Both the position numbers and the translations under genes were made by a program. 64,000 nt of DNA from CAVTBT01 sp963733065 (GTDB lineage Bacteria; Actinomycetota; Thermoleophilia; Gaiellales; Gaiellaceae): positions 310,001 through 374,000 of the forward strand of contig CAVTBT010000003.1 in NCBI GenBank assembly GCA_963733065.1, read 5' to 3'. The notes under the pieces are model-generated. The model saw nothing but the letters and a program-made list of their open reading frames with translations. It did no database searches and had not been told where the DNA came from. The stretch's first letter is position 1. Each line of letters begins with the position of its first letter. This document shows positions 35,407 to 46,321 of this stretch, piece after piece.

Positions 35407-35973
35407 CTACTCACGCTCGCGCGAGCGACGCGGCGCCTCCCAGCCCGCGAGCGCGTCGTCGAGCCCGGGCAGGTTCGGGCCGATCGGGTTCGTGCAGTGC
35501 GGACACATCTGCCAGAGCGCCTCCAGCGGCGCGCCGCACTTCTCGCAGGCCTGCTTGAGGCGCGTCGTACAGACCGGGCAGACGAGCCACCCGCCGTCGA
35601 CGTTCGCGCGGCACACCGGGCAACGCAGGTCACGGGTCGAGAGCCGGTCCTCCATCGCGCGGATCTCGAGCTGGCGCTCCCGGACGTCCTCGAGGTACTC
35701 GGGCGGGCGGAACAGCATGTAGATCAACGGCCCGATGAACGGCGGCACGGCGCCGAGGATCGTCGCCATCGCCACCATCCACGGATCCTCGATTCGCCGA
35801 CGCGCGTCCTTGTACACCCAGAAGACCGTCGCGAGCCAGAAGACGACGAGGAAGAAGATCGTGAGGTTGCGCACGACCATCCACGAGTCCGAGTCGAAGA
35901 AGTCGTTGACGCCTCCGAAGAGGTCGTCGTCGCTCGTGGTCGGAGCCTGGCCGGCGAGAAAGAGATGGGTCAT
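35407..35973 (-). CDS. membrane protein with double zinc ribbon
   Basis: 188 residues. Two membrane helices (~34-53 and ~68-87) flank a basic loop (YKDARRRIEDP). A C-terminal cytosolic domain follows with four CxxC knuckles: CPVC, CPVC, CEKC and CPHC (about residues 118-165), enough for two structural zincs. ATG 35973 and GTG 35976 are adjacent in-frame starts. It overlaps the 37-residue ORF upstream. Function is unknown; such proteins are common near folC/ndk in Thermoleophilia-like genomes by my recollection, which I cannot check. Confidence 0.7.
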   Translation of the reverse strand: MTHLFLAGQAPTTSDDDLFGGVNDFFDSDSWMVVRNLTIFFLVVFWLATVFWVYKDARRRIEDPWMVAMATILGAVPPFIGPLIYMLFRPPEYLEDVRERQLEIRAMEDRLSTRDLRCPVCRANVDGGWLVCPVCTTRLKQACEKCGAPLEALWQMCPHCTNPIGPNLPGLDDALAGWEAPRRSRERE

Positions 35974-36086
35974 CACACGAGGAGTTTGCCGACGATATAC
36001 CCCACGGCGAACGCGCTACCCACGATCAGGGCCAGGAGGAAGAGCGCGAACAGCACCGGCACGACCCGTTCGCCTAGGCGCGCCAC
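35973..36086 (-). CDS. 37-residue single-helix membrane peptide
   Basis: Reads from GTG 36086 to TGA at 35973, giving a basic start (ARLGER), one helix (VPVLFALFLLALIVGSAFAV) and a short YIVGKLLV end. It overlaps the folC end by 13 bases and its TGA overlaps the start of the zinc-ribbon gene, so it exactly fills the gap in an otherwise overlapping operon. That tight fit is the main evidence; no family was recognised. Confidence 0.5.
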   Translation of the reverse strand: MARLGERVVPVLFALFLLALIVGSAFAVGYIVGKLLV

Positions 36087-37144
36087 GCCGTCCCTCTCTC
36101 GTGCTGCTCGAGGTCGGCCAGCACGTAGAGCGAGCCCGTGACGAGGAGCGGCGGCCCGAGCTCGCGTGCTCGCGCGACCGCCGCCACCGGATCGTCGACC
36201 GCCTCGACATGCCCGAAATGGCGCCGCGCGGCCGCGGCGAGGTCGGCGGCGTCGAGGGCGCGGGCATTCGACGAGCTCGTCGCCACGAGCGCATCCCCGA
36301 GCGGCGCGAGCGCACGCAGCATCCCGTCCACGTCCTTGTCGCGGAGGATCGACACGACCAGCGTGAAGCGGCCCGGCGCGAGCCGCGTGGCAAGCCAGCG
36401 AGCACCTTCTGCATTGTGCGCTCCGTCCCGGATCTCGCCGTCGGTCCGGACTTCGAGACGGCCCGGCAGGCGAACCTCCACCTCTGCGTCGGGCCGGCGG
36501 CCGAGGAACGCGGCCGCCGCCTCGCGCGCGCCGCCGATCCGCACCTCGCCCGGCACGAGCGCTTCGAACTCGCGGTCCGGCAGCACCACGATCGCGTCGC
36601 GTCGCGCGACCGCGAGCTTCTCGGCCGCGATGGCGGCGCGGGTCGAACCGAGTACGTCAGTGTGGTCGAGGCCGACGTTCGTCAAGAGCACGACGCGGGT
36701 CTGTAGCACGTTCGTCGCATCCAGACGGCCGCCAAGCCCTGCCTCGGCGACCGCGACGTCGACGCCCCGTGCGGCGAACTCAGCCAGCGCCGCGGCCGTG
36801 ATCGACTCGAACTGGGTCGCTCCGAGCCGTTCAGCGGCCGTGCGCACCCGTCCCACCGCCGCCCCCGCGTCCACCTCGACGCCGTCGACGGTGATGCGCT
36901 CGCCCCAGGACGCGATGTGCGGGGAGACCGTCGCGCCGACCGACAGGCCCTCCGAGAGCAGGAGGGCCTCGATCGTGCGAGTGGCGGTCGACTTGCCGTT
37001 CGTGCCGACGACGTGGATCGCGGGGTACGCGCGCTGTGGGTCGCCGAGCTCTCGGAGGAGCGCCTGCATCCGTCCGAGCCCGAAGCCGTCGGCCGGCCAC
37101 GGGCTCAGCGACTCGAGCCATGCGATCGCGCTCTCCTCGCTCAT
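36074..37144 (-). CDS. folC: folylpolyglutamate/dihydrofolate synthase
   Basis: 356 residues, slightly short for FolC (~420). The Mur-ligase-like P-loop VVGTNGKSTATRTIEALLLS is followed by SPHIASWGERI, VAVAEAGLGGRLDATNVL, LTNVGLDHTDVLG, and DGAHNAEGARWLATRL. It adds glutamates to folates (and dihydropteroate if bifunctional). It is encoded between valS/phosphoesterase and ndk. ATG 37144 overlaps the phosphoesterase stop as ATGA. Folate-linked enzymes appear at 59.8-61.9 kb, but no regulatory link is seen. Confidence 0.93.
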   Translation of the reverse strand: MSEESAIAWLESLSPWPADGFGLGRMQALLRELGDPQRAYPAIHVVGTNGKSTATRTIEALLLSEGLSVGATVSPHIASWGERITVDGVEVDAGAAVGRVRTAAERLGATQFESITAAALAEFAARGVDVAVAEAGLGGRLDATNVLQTRVVLLTNVGLDHTDVLGSTRAAIAAEKLAVARRDAIVVLPDREFEALVPGEVRIGGAREAAAAFLGRRPDAEVEVRLPGRLEVRTDGEIRDGAHNAEGARWLATRLAPGRFTLVVSILRDKDVDGMLRALAPLGDALVATSSSNARALDAADLAAAARRHFGHVEAVDDPVAAVARARELGPPLLVTGSLYVLADLEQHERGTAWRA

Positions 37145-37926
37145 CCCGAGAACACCAGCCGCTCGGCGTGCTCGACGACCTCCGCCGGGGTCGGCGGAGC
37201 GAGGAGCACCTCGACCATCTGTTCCGCTGCCGGGTCGCCGGTGGCGCGGTAACGGGCGGCGGCGGCCTCGCGGTCGTAGTCGGAGCGCCGATGGTCGACC
37301 GTGGGGCCGAGCAGCGCCCAGTACGCCCCCGGCTCGTCCTCGTACGGCATGCCGACGCTGCCGGGGTTCAGGAACCGCCTGCCGAGCACCGCTCGCTCGT
37401 AGCGGACGTGCGTGTGCGCGGTGACGACGACATCGGCGTCGACACCCTGGAGTGCTTCCGCCAGCCGCTCCTCGGCCGTTGCCGGCGTGATCAGCTCCTC
37501 GTCGCTTCGCGGCGAGCCGTGGCAGAAGAGCACGGTACCGAGGCCGTCGACGTGCACCGTGACGAGCTCGGCGAACGTGGCAAGAAGTGCACGCTCGCGC
37601 GGGCCGTGCGCGGCGACCATCCAGCGCTCGCGCGGGGTGACGTCGGCCTCCGGGTCGGCGGCGAGGCGGTCCACGAGCTCGACGACGGCCCGGTCGGCGT
37701 TGCCGCGGACGTGGAGGACCGGCCCCGGCCAGCCGGCCAGGAGCTCGACCGTCTCGGCGGGCTCTGGGCCCCAGGTCAGGTCGCCGCAGCTGACGAGCAG
37801 CTCGGGCCGCGATGCTTCGACGTCCCGCAGCACGGCCTGCAGCGCCGTCGCGTTGCCGTGCACGTCAGCCAGCACGGCGACGCTGCGGACGCGTCGCGGC
37901 GTCTTACTGCCTGCCGCCGAGGGCAT
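37141..37926 (-). CDS. calcineurin-like metallophosphoesterase (YfcE/DR1281-like)
   Basis: About 261 residues from an ATG at 37926 inside the valS end (GTG 37875 is an alternative). Metal-site motifs: ADVHGNATAL, CGDLTWGP, VRGNADR, FCHGSPRSD, VVVTAHTHVRYER. The C-terminal FLNPGSVGMPYEDEPGAYWAL is typical of the YfcE/MJ0936 branch, which hydrolyses phosphodiesters or diadenosine-type compounds. It overlaps folC and valS, so it is part of the same transcript. Confidence 0.88.
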   Translation of the reverse strand: MPSAAGSKTPRRVRSVAVLADVHGNATALQAVLRDVEASRPELLVSCGDLTWGPEPAETVELLAGWPGPVLHVRGNADRAVVELVDRLAADPEADVTPRERWMVAAHGPRERALLATFAELVTVHVDGLGTVLFCHGSPRSDEELITPATAEERLAEALQGVDADVVVTAHTHVRYERAVLGRRFLNPGSVGMPYEDEPGAYWALLGPTVDHRRSDYDREAAAARYRATGDPAAEQMVEVLLAPPTPAEVVEHAERLVFSG

Positions 37927-40330
37927 CGAGCTCACGGCGGTAGCGGGCGAGCTTCTCGCGTTCGGCCTCGACCACGTCGGGAGGCGCGTTCTGCACGAAC
38001 CGCTCGTTGCCGAGCATGCCCTCGGCGCGCGCGATCTCCTTCTGCAGGCGCGCGACCTCGGCCTCGACGTTCCCGTTGGCGCTGACACGCTCGGGCCGGA
38101 CGACCGCCGCGAAGATGCGGCGCTCCTCGTCGCCGTCGAGCTCGACCTGCACGCCGCTGCGGCGGAAGATCTGCGCCGCCTCCTGCACGCGGTCGAGCGC
38201 CCCGAGATCGTCGTCGTAGCGCTCGTCGGCAGTCGGCCACGGCGAGACGATCAGGCGCGCCCGGCGGTCCGGCAGGTTCGACCAGATCTCCTCGGTGACG
38301 TGCGGCATGACCGGGTGGAGCAGCGCGAGCAGCCGCTCGAGCGCGGCGAGCGCCGTGGCGGCGGCATCGGCGTCGCCCTCGCGCAGGCGGGGCTTCACGG
38401 CCTCGGCATACCAGTCGCAGAAGTCGTCGAACGTCAGGTGGTAGAGCTCGTCGACGGCGCGGGAGAACTGGAACTCGCCGAGCAGGCGCTCCACCTCACG
38501 CTGGGTCTGCGAGAGCCGGGCGAGTATCCACCGCTCCTCGAGGGTCTGCGGCCGTTCGCCCGGCGTCGCTTCGGGCGCCGCCTGCAGGATCAGCCGCGCG
38601 ACGTTCCAGAGCTTGTTCGCGAGCTTGCGGCCCTCCTCGATGGCGCCCTCCGCGAAGCGGACGTCCTGGGTCGAGCTCATCTTCAGCAGGCCGTACCGGG
38701 TGGCGTCGGCGCCGTGCTTCTCGATCACGTCGAGCGGGTCGATGCCGGTGCCGAGGCTCTTCGACATCCGCCGGCCGTCGGCGGCGAGGATCGTCGAGGT
38801 GATGATCACGTCCGTGAACGGGATCTCGCCGAGCAGCTCCAGCCCCGTCCAGATCATCCGGTTCTCCCAGAGACGGATGATCTCGCGCGCCGTCACGTTG
38901 ACGTCGCCCGGGTAGTACCGCTCGAGCTCCGGGGTGCGCTCCGGCCAGCCGAGCGTCGCGTACGGCCAGAGGGCCGAGGAGAACCACGTGTCGAGCACGT
39001 CCGGGTCGCGCTCGAGCTCAGCTGTGCCGCACTCGGCGCAGGCCGTTGGCGGGGGCCAGGCGCAGGTCACGTGGCCGTCTGGGCAGTACCAGATCGGCAG
39101 CTGGTGGCCCCACCAGAGTTGCCGCGAGACGTTCCAGTCGGGGATGTCCTCGAACGAGCGGATCGCGAACTGATGCTGCGTCTCCGGGTGGTACCGCACC
39201 CGGCGCTCGCGCAGCGCCTCGATCGCCGGGAGCCGCGGGTGCTCCATCGCCACCCACCACTGCAGCGAGATCAGCGGCTCGATGCGCGTGTGGCAGCGTT
39301 CGCAGGTGCCGACGGCGTGCCGGTAGCTCTCGCGCTTCTCGATCCGGTCGTGCTCCCGGAGCCACGCGAGGATCGCGTCGTCGGCCTCGGCCTGCGTCGC
39401 CCCGGCGAGAGCGCCCGCCTCCGCGTTCATCCGCCCGTCGAGGCCGATGACGGTGACGATCGGCAGGTCGTGATCGCGGCCGATGTCGAAGTCCGTCGGG
39501 TCGTGGCCGGGCGTGATCTTGAGCGCGCCCGTGCCGAACTCGGGGTCGACGCGCTCGTCGCCGATCACGGGCACCTCGCGCTCCACGAACGGCACGAGCA
39601 CCGTCTTGCCGACGGCTTCCCGGTAGCGCTCGTCAGCGGGATGCACCGCGACGGCGACGTCCGCGAGCATCGTCGCGGGGCGCACCGTCGCGATCGTGAT
39701 GTGGCCCGAGCCGTCGGCGAACGGGTAGCGCGCATGCGTGAGCGTGTCGTCCATGTCCTCGTGGACGACCTCCAGATCCGAGATCGCTGTCTCGTGGAAC
39801 GGGCACCAGTTGACGATGCGGTTGTCCCGGTAGACCCAGCCGCGCTCCCAGAGGTGCGCGAAGAACGCCATCACCGCCTCGACGTAGGCCTCGTCCATCG
39901 TGAAGCGCTCGCGCGAGTAGTCGAGCGAAGCGCCGAGGCGGCGGTACTGCGCCATGATCGTGCGGCCGGTCTCCTCGAGGTGGCGCCAGACCCGCGCGAC
40001 GAACGCGTCGCGGCCGAGCTCCTTCCGCGACGAGCCCTCCTGCAGGAGCTGCTTCTCGACGACGTTCTGCGTCGAGATGCCGGCGTGGTCGTAGCCCGGC
40101 TGCCACAGCGTGTCGAAGCCACGCATCCGGTGCCATCGCACGAGCGCGTCCTGGATCGAGCCGTTGAGCGCATGGCCGATGTGCAGGGCGCCCGTCACGT
40201 TCGGCGGCGGCAGGGCGATCACGAACGTGTCATCGCGCCGCGCGCCGGCCCCGGCGCGGTAGAGCCCGTCCTCCTCCCACGAGCGCTGCCAGCGCTCCTC
40301 GACGCCTTCCGGCCGGTACAGGGCATCCAT
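37904..40330 (-). CDS. valS: valyl-tRNA synthetase
   Basis: 808 residues, class I synthetase. HIGH motif GALHIGHALNG (~residue 48), editing domain with VRPATMLADVAVAVHP and GHDPTDFDIG, the zinc-like CERCHTR and CAECG pairs, KMSKS-type RMSKSLGTGIDP, the anticodon domain, and a C-terminal coiled coil (NVEAEVARLQKEIARAEGML). The usual length is ~870, so this is compact. ATG 40330. Only 77 bases separate it from the divergent upstream gene, too little for a T-box leader. Confidence 0.97.
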   Translation of the reverse strand: MDALYRPEGVEERWQRSWEEDGLYRAGAGARRDDTFVIALPPPNVTGALHIGHALNGSIQDALVRWHRMRGFDTLWQPGYDHAGISTQNVVEKQLLQEGSSRKELGRDAFVARVWRHLEETGRTIMAQYRRLGASLDYSRERFTMDEAYVEAVMAFFAHLWERGWVYRDNRIVNWCPFHETAISDLEVVHEDMDDTLTHARYPFADGSGHITIATVRPATMLADVAVAVHPADERYREAVGKTVLVPFVEREVPVIGDERVDPEFGTGALKITPGHDPTDFDIGRDHDLPIVTVIGLDGRMNAEAGALAGATQAEADDAILAWLREHDRIEKRESYRHAVGTCERCHTRIEPLISLQWWVAMEHPRLPAIEALRERRVRYHPETQHQFAIRSFEDIPDWNVSRQLWWGHQLPIWYCPDGHVTCAWPPPTACAECGTAELERDPDVLDTWFSSALWPYATLGWPERTPELERYYPGDVNVTAREIIRLWENRMIWTGLELLGEIPFTDVIITSTILAADGRRMSKSLGTGIDPLDVIEKHGADATRYGLLKMSSTQDVRFAEGAIEEGRKLANKLWNVARLILQAAPEATPGERPQTLEERWILARLSQTQREVERLLGEFQFSRAVDELYHLTFDDFCDWYAEAVKPRLREGDADAAATALAALERLLALLHPVMPHVTEEIWSNLPDRRARLIVSPWPTADERYDDDLGALDRVQEAAQIFRRSGVQVELDGDEERRIFAAVVRPERVSANGNVEAEVARLQKEIARAEGMLGNERFVQNAPPDVVEAEREKLARYRRELDALGGRQ

Positions 40331-40407
40331 GGCGGCCCATTCTACGGCGGCCCGTTTCGCCGTCCGCGGCGGCGCCGGGTCGACGCGCGCGGCGCTAGCG
40401 TCCCGAT

Positions 40408-40659
40408 ATGCACCAGCTCGTGCAGGTCGCCGGCGCGATCGCGATCCTGACAGCCTTCGCGCTCGCCCAGTTCGGCGTGGTGAACCCGCGCTCGTGGTCC
40501 TACCTGTGGCTCAACCTCGTCGGCTCGGCCGTGCTCGCGGTCGACGCCTGGCGCGAGGAGCAGTGGGGCTTCCTGCTGCTCGAGGGCGTGTGGGCGCTCA
40601 TCTCGGCCTGGGGGATCGCCGCCAAGTCGACCGGGCGTGAGGCGCCGAGCGCCCACTGA
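40408..40659 (+). CDS. CBU_0592-family small membrane protein
   Basis: 83 residues with three helices (VAGAIAILTAFALAQFGVV, SYLWLNLVGSAVLAVDAWR, GFLLLEGVWALISAWGI). The pattern NPRSW--LWLNLVGS and LLEGVWALI fits the CBU_0592 family, which has no known function. ATG 40408, divergent from valS. Confidence 0.7.
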   Translation: MHQLVQVAGAIAILTAFALAQFGVVNPRSWSYLWLNLVGSAVLAVDAWREEQWGFLLLEGVWALISAWGIAAKSTGREAPSAH

Positions 40660-40676
40660 CCGGTGCGAGGTGATCG

Positions 40677-40710
40677 GTGCGCTCCCCGCCGGAACCGGCG
40701 GGGAGCGCAC
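40677..40710. terminator. strong two-way hairpin between convergent genes
   Basis: GTGCGCTCCCCGCC and GGCGGGGAGCGCAC form a 14-bp perfect stem around GGAACC. It lies between the CBU_0592 stop (40659) and the peptidase stop (40719). Confidence 0.75.
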
Positions 40711-40718
40711 GCCGTTCG

Positions 40719-42868
40719 CTACCGCCGCTGGTGAAGGCGCCAGAGACGGCCACCCGGCCCGCTCGCGCGCAGACCGGCGACCGCATCCGCCCGGGCACCG
40801 GCCGCCGCGGGAAGATCCGGCCGTCCGGGCTGGAACAGCCAGGTGTCGAAGAGCGCGTCGAGGTCCATCTCCGAGACGTCCTCGGCGAGCTCGATGAACT
40901 GGTCGGTCGACACGTTGTCGCCTGCGTGACGCCTCGTCCACTTGCGGAGGATCTCGAAGAAGGCGTCGTCGCCCACCGCGAGGCGCAGCTGGTGCAGCGT
41001 CATCGCACCGCGGGCGTAGATGGCGAAGTCGAAGAGCAGCTCGGGGCCGGGATCCCCGATGATGACGCTCCAGAACGGATCGTCGGGCGGAGCGTCGTTG
41101 TAGAAGAGGTCGAAGATCTCCTGGACGGTGAAGACACCTTCCCGGTCGAGCCAGAGCCACTCCGCGTACGTCGCGAAGCCTTCGTTCAGCCAGATGTGCC
41201 GCCACTGCGCGAGCGCCACGCTGTTCCCGACCCACTGGTGCGCGATCTCGTGCACGACAGTGATCTCGGCCTCGAAGGGGTCGGCGAAGACGCCCTTCTG
41301 GTAGATCGGCCGGGTCTGGGTCTCCAGGGAGAACTCGAGGCCCGTGAGGTCGTCGACGATGCCGCCCGCGGCCGAGAACGGATAGCGGCCGAAGAGGCTC
41401 GACACGAAGTCGATCATCTCGCCCTGCCGGGCGAACTGTGCGTCGACCTCGGCGCCCAGCGGCGGCGGCGCGTCCGCGCCCGTGCCGACGATCCAGTCGT
41501 TCTCGTTGGGGGGACTGTCCGGGGGAGCTCCGGGGACGTTCCACCCGTCGAACGTGTCGCCGTCGGCCTCGAACGACGTCGTGCCGGCGCCCGTCGAGAC
41601 GACGATGTCGTCGACGAACACGCCGGGGAACTGGATGCCGTCGTCGCTCGCGTAGGTGATCGAGAGCTCGACCGTCGCTCCGGCGTAGGCGGCGAGGTCG
41701 ACCCGCCACTGCTCGTAGCCGTCGCTCTCGCCCGACGCAGCCCACCAGTCTGCCGCTGCTTCCCTCGCGGGGAGCAGGTGCCGTCGCCGTTGTCCGATTG
41801 GTAATGCGTCAGGAACGGGTGCAGCTCGTGCCAGAACGGGCACGAGAAGCCGGTGTCGTCGCTCGTGTGCCCGTTCAGGTCCGGCAGCGTCGTCCAGTCC
41901 TCCTCCCCGATGGTGTGCGCCTCGACGAACACGAAGTCCCACTCGGGCTCGGTCTCGCGCTTGATCCAGAAGGAGACCGTCGCGCCGCCGGCCGGGACGG
42001 CAATCGTCCGGGCGAGGCGCTTGTACGACGTGTCGGCCTTCTGCGAGATCGCGAACTGTGCCCCCGTGCGCGGAACGGCGGGCGTGTAGAGGTCGGGGTC
42101 GACCGCGTCCCAGAAGCGGATCCCGTCCTCCTTGTACGCCCGCAGGTCGAACTCGCCGATGGCGACGGTCGCGAGGTAGGACGCCATCGGCTCCTTGGCC
42201 TCCCACTTCCAGGTCGTCCATTCGCCCTTCGTCTGCTGATCCTCGAGCTCGCCGTTCGCGACCGCCTCGAGACCGGCCGGAACGGTGATCCGGAAGGTGT
42301 AGGCGGCCTTGTCGGTGGGATGGTCGTTGACCGGGAACCAGGTGTCGGCCACGTGCGGCTCGCCGGCGATCATCGCTCCGTCGTCCGTGTGGAAGAAGCC
42401 GCTCAGCCCCCCGAACTCGGTCAGTGTCTCGGGGATCCCGCTGTAGGCGATCGTGATCGTGAAGCGACGCCCGTCCCGCAGGCCCTTGGCAGGCGTGATC
42501 GTCAGCTCGCCGCCGTCGCGGCTCCACGCCGCATCCCGCCCGTCGACCTCGACCGCGTGGACGGTCAGGCCTTCGAGATCGAGGTTGAAGCGCGACAGGT
42601 TCTGCGTCGCGCGCGCCCTGATCCGGGCGACGCCTTCGAGCACGTCGGTCGCCGGGTCGTACTTCAGATCGAGCCGGTACTGCCGAACGTCGTACCCTCC
42701 GTTGCCGTCGAGCGGGAAGTAGGGGTCACCGAGACCCGGCGCCCCGGGTGTGAACGTCGTCCTCGGGCCGCCCGCCGGGGCCGGTCCCGTCCCCAGTAGG
42801 AGACCGACGGCGGCGACGACGCCGACAGCGGTGATGCGCAGCCTCGCGCGTCCAGCGTGACCGGCCAT
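40719..42868 (-). CDS. secreted M1-family metallopeptidase with inserted beta-sandwich, one frame break
   Basis: About 716 residues when repaired. A signal peptide is followed by the M1 N-terminal domain. A ~180-residue insert comes next (SFWIKRETEPEWDFVFVEAH ... VDDIVVSTGAGTTSFEADGD) that resembles the MAM/jelly-roll modules of immune-inhibitor-A peptidases. The catalytic domain follows with FSLETQTRP, zinc site HEIAHQW plus Glu 18 residues later in LNEGFATYAEW, and catalytic Tyr in FAIYARGA. The C-terminus is shorter than in full M1 aminopeptidases. The frame break near 41760 falls inside the insert, where one C appears to be missing. ATG 42868. Confidence 0.85.
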
Positions 42869-43025
42869 GCCTACCCCCTTGTCCGCAACGCCTCAACGAG
42901 GCTCCAGCGAACGTCAGGTTGGCGGCGCCGCCACAGCCTCCGAGTCCCGGCGAGATGCTTCCCCGCCAGGTCGCGGGCAAGTATCAGACGGAGCTAGAGG
43001 CGAGTCAAGCGGCCGCGGCGCGGGC

Positions 43026-44303
<1,278 letters not shown>

Positions 44304-44338
44304 TGCCGTCTCCTTTTACTCCAGAATTCGCGTTCTGG

Positions 44339-44929
44339 CTAGCGGTGCTCGATCACGCGGTCGATGAGCCCATACTCCATGGCCTCCTGCGAGGTCATGA
44401 AGAAGTCACGGTCGGTGTCCTTCTGGATCTTCTCGAGCGGTTGCGCCGTGTGCTTGCTCAGGATCTCCTCGAGACGGCGCTTGAGGTTGATGACCTCACG
44501 CGCACGGATCTCGATGTCCGTCGCCTGCCCCTGGCCGCCACCCGGGCTCCAGACCTGGTGGATGAGGATCTTGGAGTTCGGCAGTGCCATCCGCTTCCCT
44601 GCGGCGCCGCCGGTCAGCAGCAGCGCGCCCATGCTCATCGCGATCCCGACGCTGATCGTCGAGATGTCCGGCTTGATGAACTGCATGGTGTCGTAGATGG
44701 CGAGGCCCGCGTAGACGTCGCCGCCGGGCGAGTTGATGTAGATGTAGATGTCCTTGTCCGGGTCCTCGGACTCGAGGTGGAGGAGCTGCGCGATGATCAG
44801 GTTGGCGATCTGGTCGTCGATGGGCGTGCCGAGGAAGATGATCCGCTCATTGAGCAGTCGCGAGTAGATGTCGAACGAGCGCTCGCCGCGCGACGTCTGC
44901 TCGATCACCATCGGGACTAACGGGCTCAT
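44339..44929 (-). CDS. clpP: ATP-dependent Clp protease proteolytic subunit ClpP
   Basis: 196 residues. Catalytic triad: Ser in GIAMSMGALLL, His in ILIHQVW, Asp in TDRDFFM. SPGGDVYAGLAIYDTMQFI and RIIFLGTPIDD are family landmarks. No propeptide of note. AAGGAG lies six bases before ATG 44929, which overlaps the tig stop as ATGA. Many actinobacteria have two clpP genes; only one is here. Confidence 0.97.
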   Translation of the reverse strand: MSPLVPMVIEQTSRGERSFDIYSRLLNERIIFLGTPIDDQIANLIIAQLLHLESEDPDKDIYIYINSPGGDVYAGLAIYDTMQFIKPDISTISVGIAMSMGALLLTGGAAGKRMALPNSKILIHQVWSPGGGQGQATDIEIRAREVINLKRRLEEILSKHTAQPLEKIQKDTDRDFFMTSQEAMEYGLIDRVIEHR

Positions 44930-46272
44930 GCAGGCTCCTTGGTGCCGGGGGTCCACAACTTCGTCTCGGTCGCGGGCGCCTCCTGCTCGGGCGTCCAGAT
45001 CTGCTCGCGGGCATCGGCGAGATCGGTCGAGATCGGCGTGACCTCCGCGGCCAGGCGGTCGAGTGCGTCGCGCAGGCGCAGGTCCTCACGCAGCCGCTCG
45101 TGCTCGCCGTGCGCCCAGACCTGCTCGATGAGCGCCTCGGCGTCGTCGCCCTCCTCGACCTGCTCGCGGACGAGCTCCTTCACCGTGTCGTCCGAGATCT
45201 GGATGCCCATCGCGTCGGCGAGTGCCTCGAGCGCGATCTCGCGCGCCACCGCGAGGGCGGCCTCGGCGCGGAACGCCTCCTGGAGCTGCTCCGGCGTGCG
45301 GCCGGTCATGGCGAGGTAGGTCTCAGGCGCGACGCCGCGCCGCTGCAGCGAGCGGACGAACCCGGACAGGAGCTCGGCCGTGCGCGAGTCGACGAGCGGT
45401 GCGGCCGGCGTGATCCGCGACTCGCGGACGAGCGCGTCGACCGCGGCCGCGCGGAAGGCGGAGTCGATCTCCTCCTCGATCTGCTCCTGGAGGCGGCGCT
45501 CGACGTCGGCGCGCAGCTCGGCGAGCGTGTCGAACTCGCTCGCGGCGCGTGCCAAATCGTCGTCGACCGGCGGCAGCACCTTCTCCTTCAGCTCTTTCAG
45601 CGTGACCGTGACCCGTCCGTTCGCGTCGCCCGCGAGCTCGTAGTCGACCTCCTTCGACTCGCCCGAAGACATCCCGACGAGCGCGCGCTCCACCTCCTCG
45701 ACGAGTCGGCCGGCGCCGATCTCGACGACGGTGTCGCGCTGGCCCTCGCCGGATTCGGACACGAGGTCGACGACGGCCGTGTCGCCCTCGCGGGCCGGCC
45801 GGCTCTCGGCGGGCACGAGCTCGGCGACGTCGCCGCGCAGCGCCTCGACGGCCTGGTCGATCGCCTCGACGGGCACGTCGACCTCGGCGCGCGGCACCTC
45901 GAGCGTCGTCCAGTCGACGAGCTCCGGCTTCGGCTGCACCTCGACGGTCGCGTCGAAGCGCCAGTCGGCGTCGTCCGAGGCCGGCAGGTCGTACACGTAG
46001 TCCGGCTGCGCGACCGGCCGGAGCCGGTTGCGGGCAGCCGCGCTCCAGAACCACCCGCCGATGTGGCTGTCGACCGCCTCCGCGTAGATCCGCTCGCGAC
46101 CGAGGCGCGAGACGAGCACCTGCGTCGGCACCTTGCCCTGCCGGAACCCCGGCATCTTCACACTCTGCGACAGGTCCGACAGCGCGTGCTCCACGGCGTG
46201 GTGCATGGCAGCGCCCGGCACCTCAACGGTGAGGCGGACGCGATTCCCGCCGAGTTCCTCGACCGTCGTCAC
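44926..46272 (-). CDS. tig: trigger factor
   Basis: 448 residues. The ribosome-binding N domain (TTVEELGGNRVRLTVEVPG, MPGFRQGKVP containing the FRxGKxP signature) is followed by the FKBP-like domain (REGDTAVVDLVS) and a helical C domain. A Thr/Pro tail ends in KLWTPGTKEPA. It is a ribosome-bound chaperone and prolyl isomerase, coupled to clpP and clpX. GTG 46272 gives the standard family start; TTG 46284 is an alternative. Confidence 0.95.
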   Translation of the reverse strand: MTTVEELGGNRVRLTVEVPGAAMHHAVEHALSDLSQSVKMPGFRQGKVPTQVLVSRLGRERIYAEAVDSHIGGWFWSAAARNRLRPVAQPDYVYDLPASDDADWRFDATVEVQPKPELVDWTTLEVPRAEVDVPVEAIDQAVEALRGDVAELVPAESRPAREGDTAVVDLVSESGEGQRDTVVEIGAGRLVEEVERALVGMSSGESKEVDYELAGDANGRVTVTLKELKEKVLPPVDDDLARAASEFDTLAELRADVERRLQEQIEEEIDSAFRAAAVDALVRESRITPAAPLVDSRTAELLSGFVRSLQRRGVAPETYLAMTGRTPEQLQEAFRAEAALAVAREIALEALADAMGIQISDDTVKELVREQVEEGDDAEALIEQVWAHGEHERLREDLRLRDALDRLAAEVTPISTDLADAREQIWTPEQEAPATETKLWTPGTKEPA

Positions 46273-46321
46273 TTGGCCATTCAAGCAAACCCCATCCGAA
46301 CGCCCGCCGTACGCTTGCCCG

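Noticed and set aside
40331..40407. T-box or other leader before valS
   Set aside because: Only 77 bases are available and no T-box sequence is visible.
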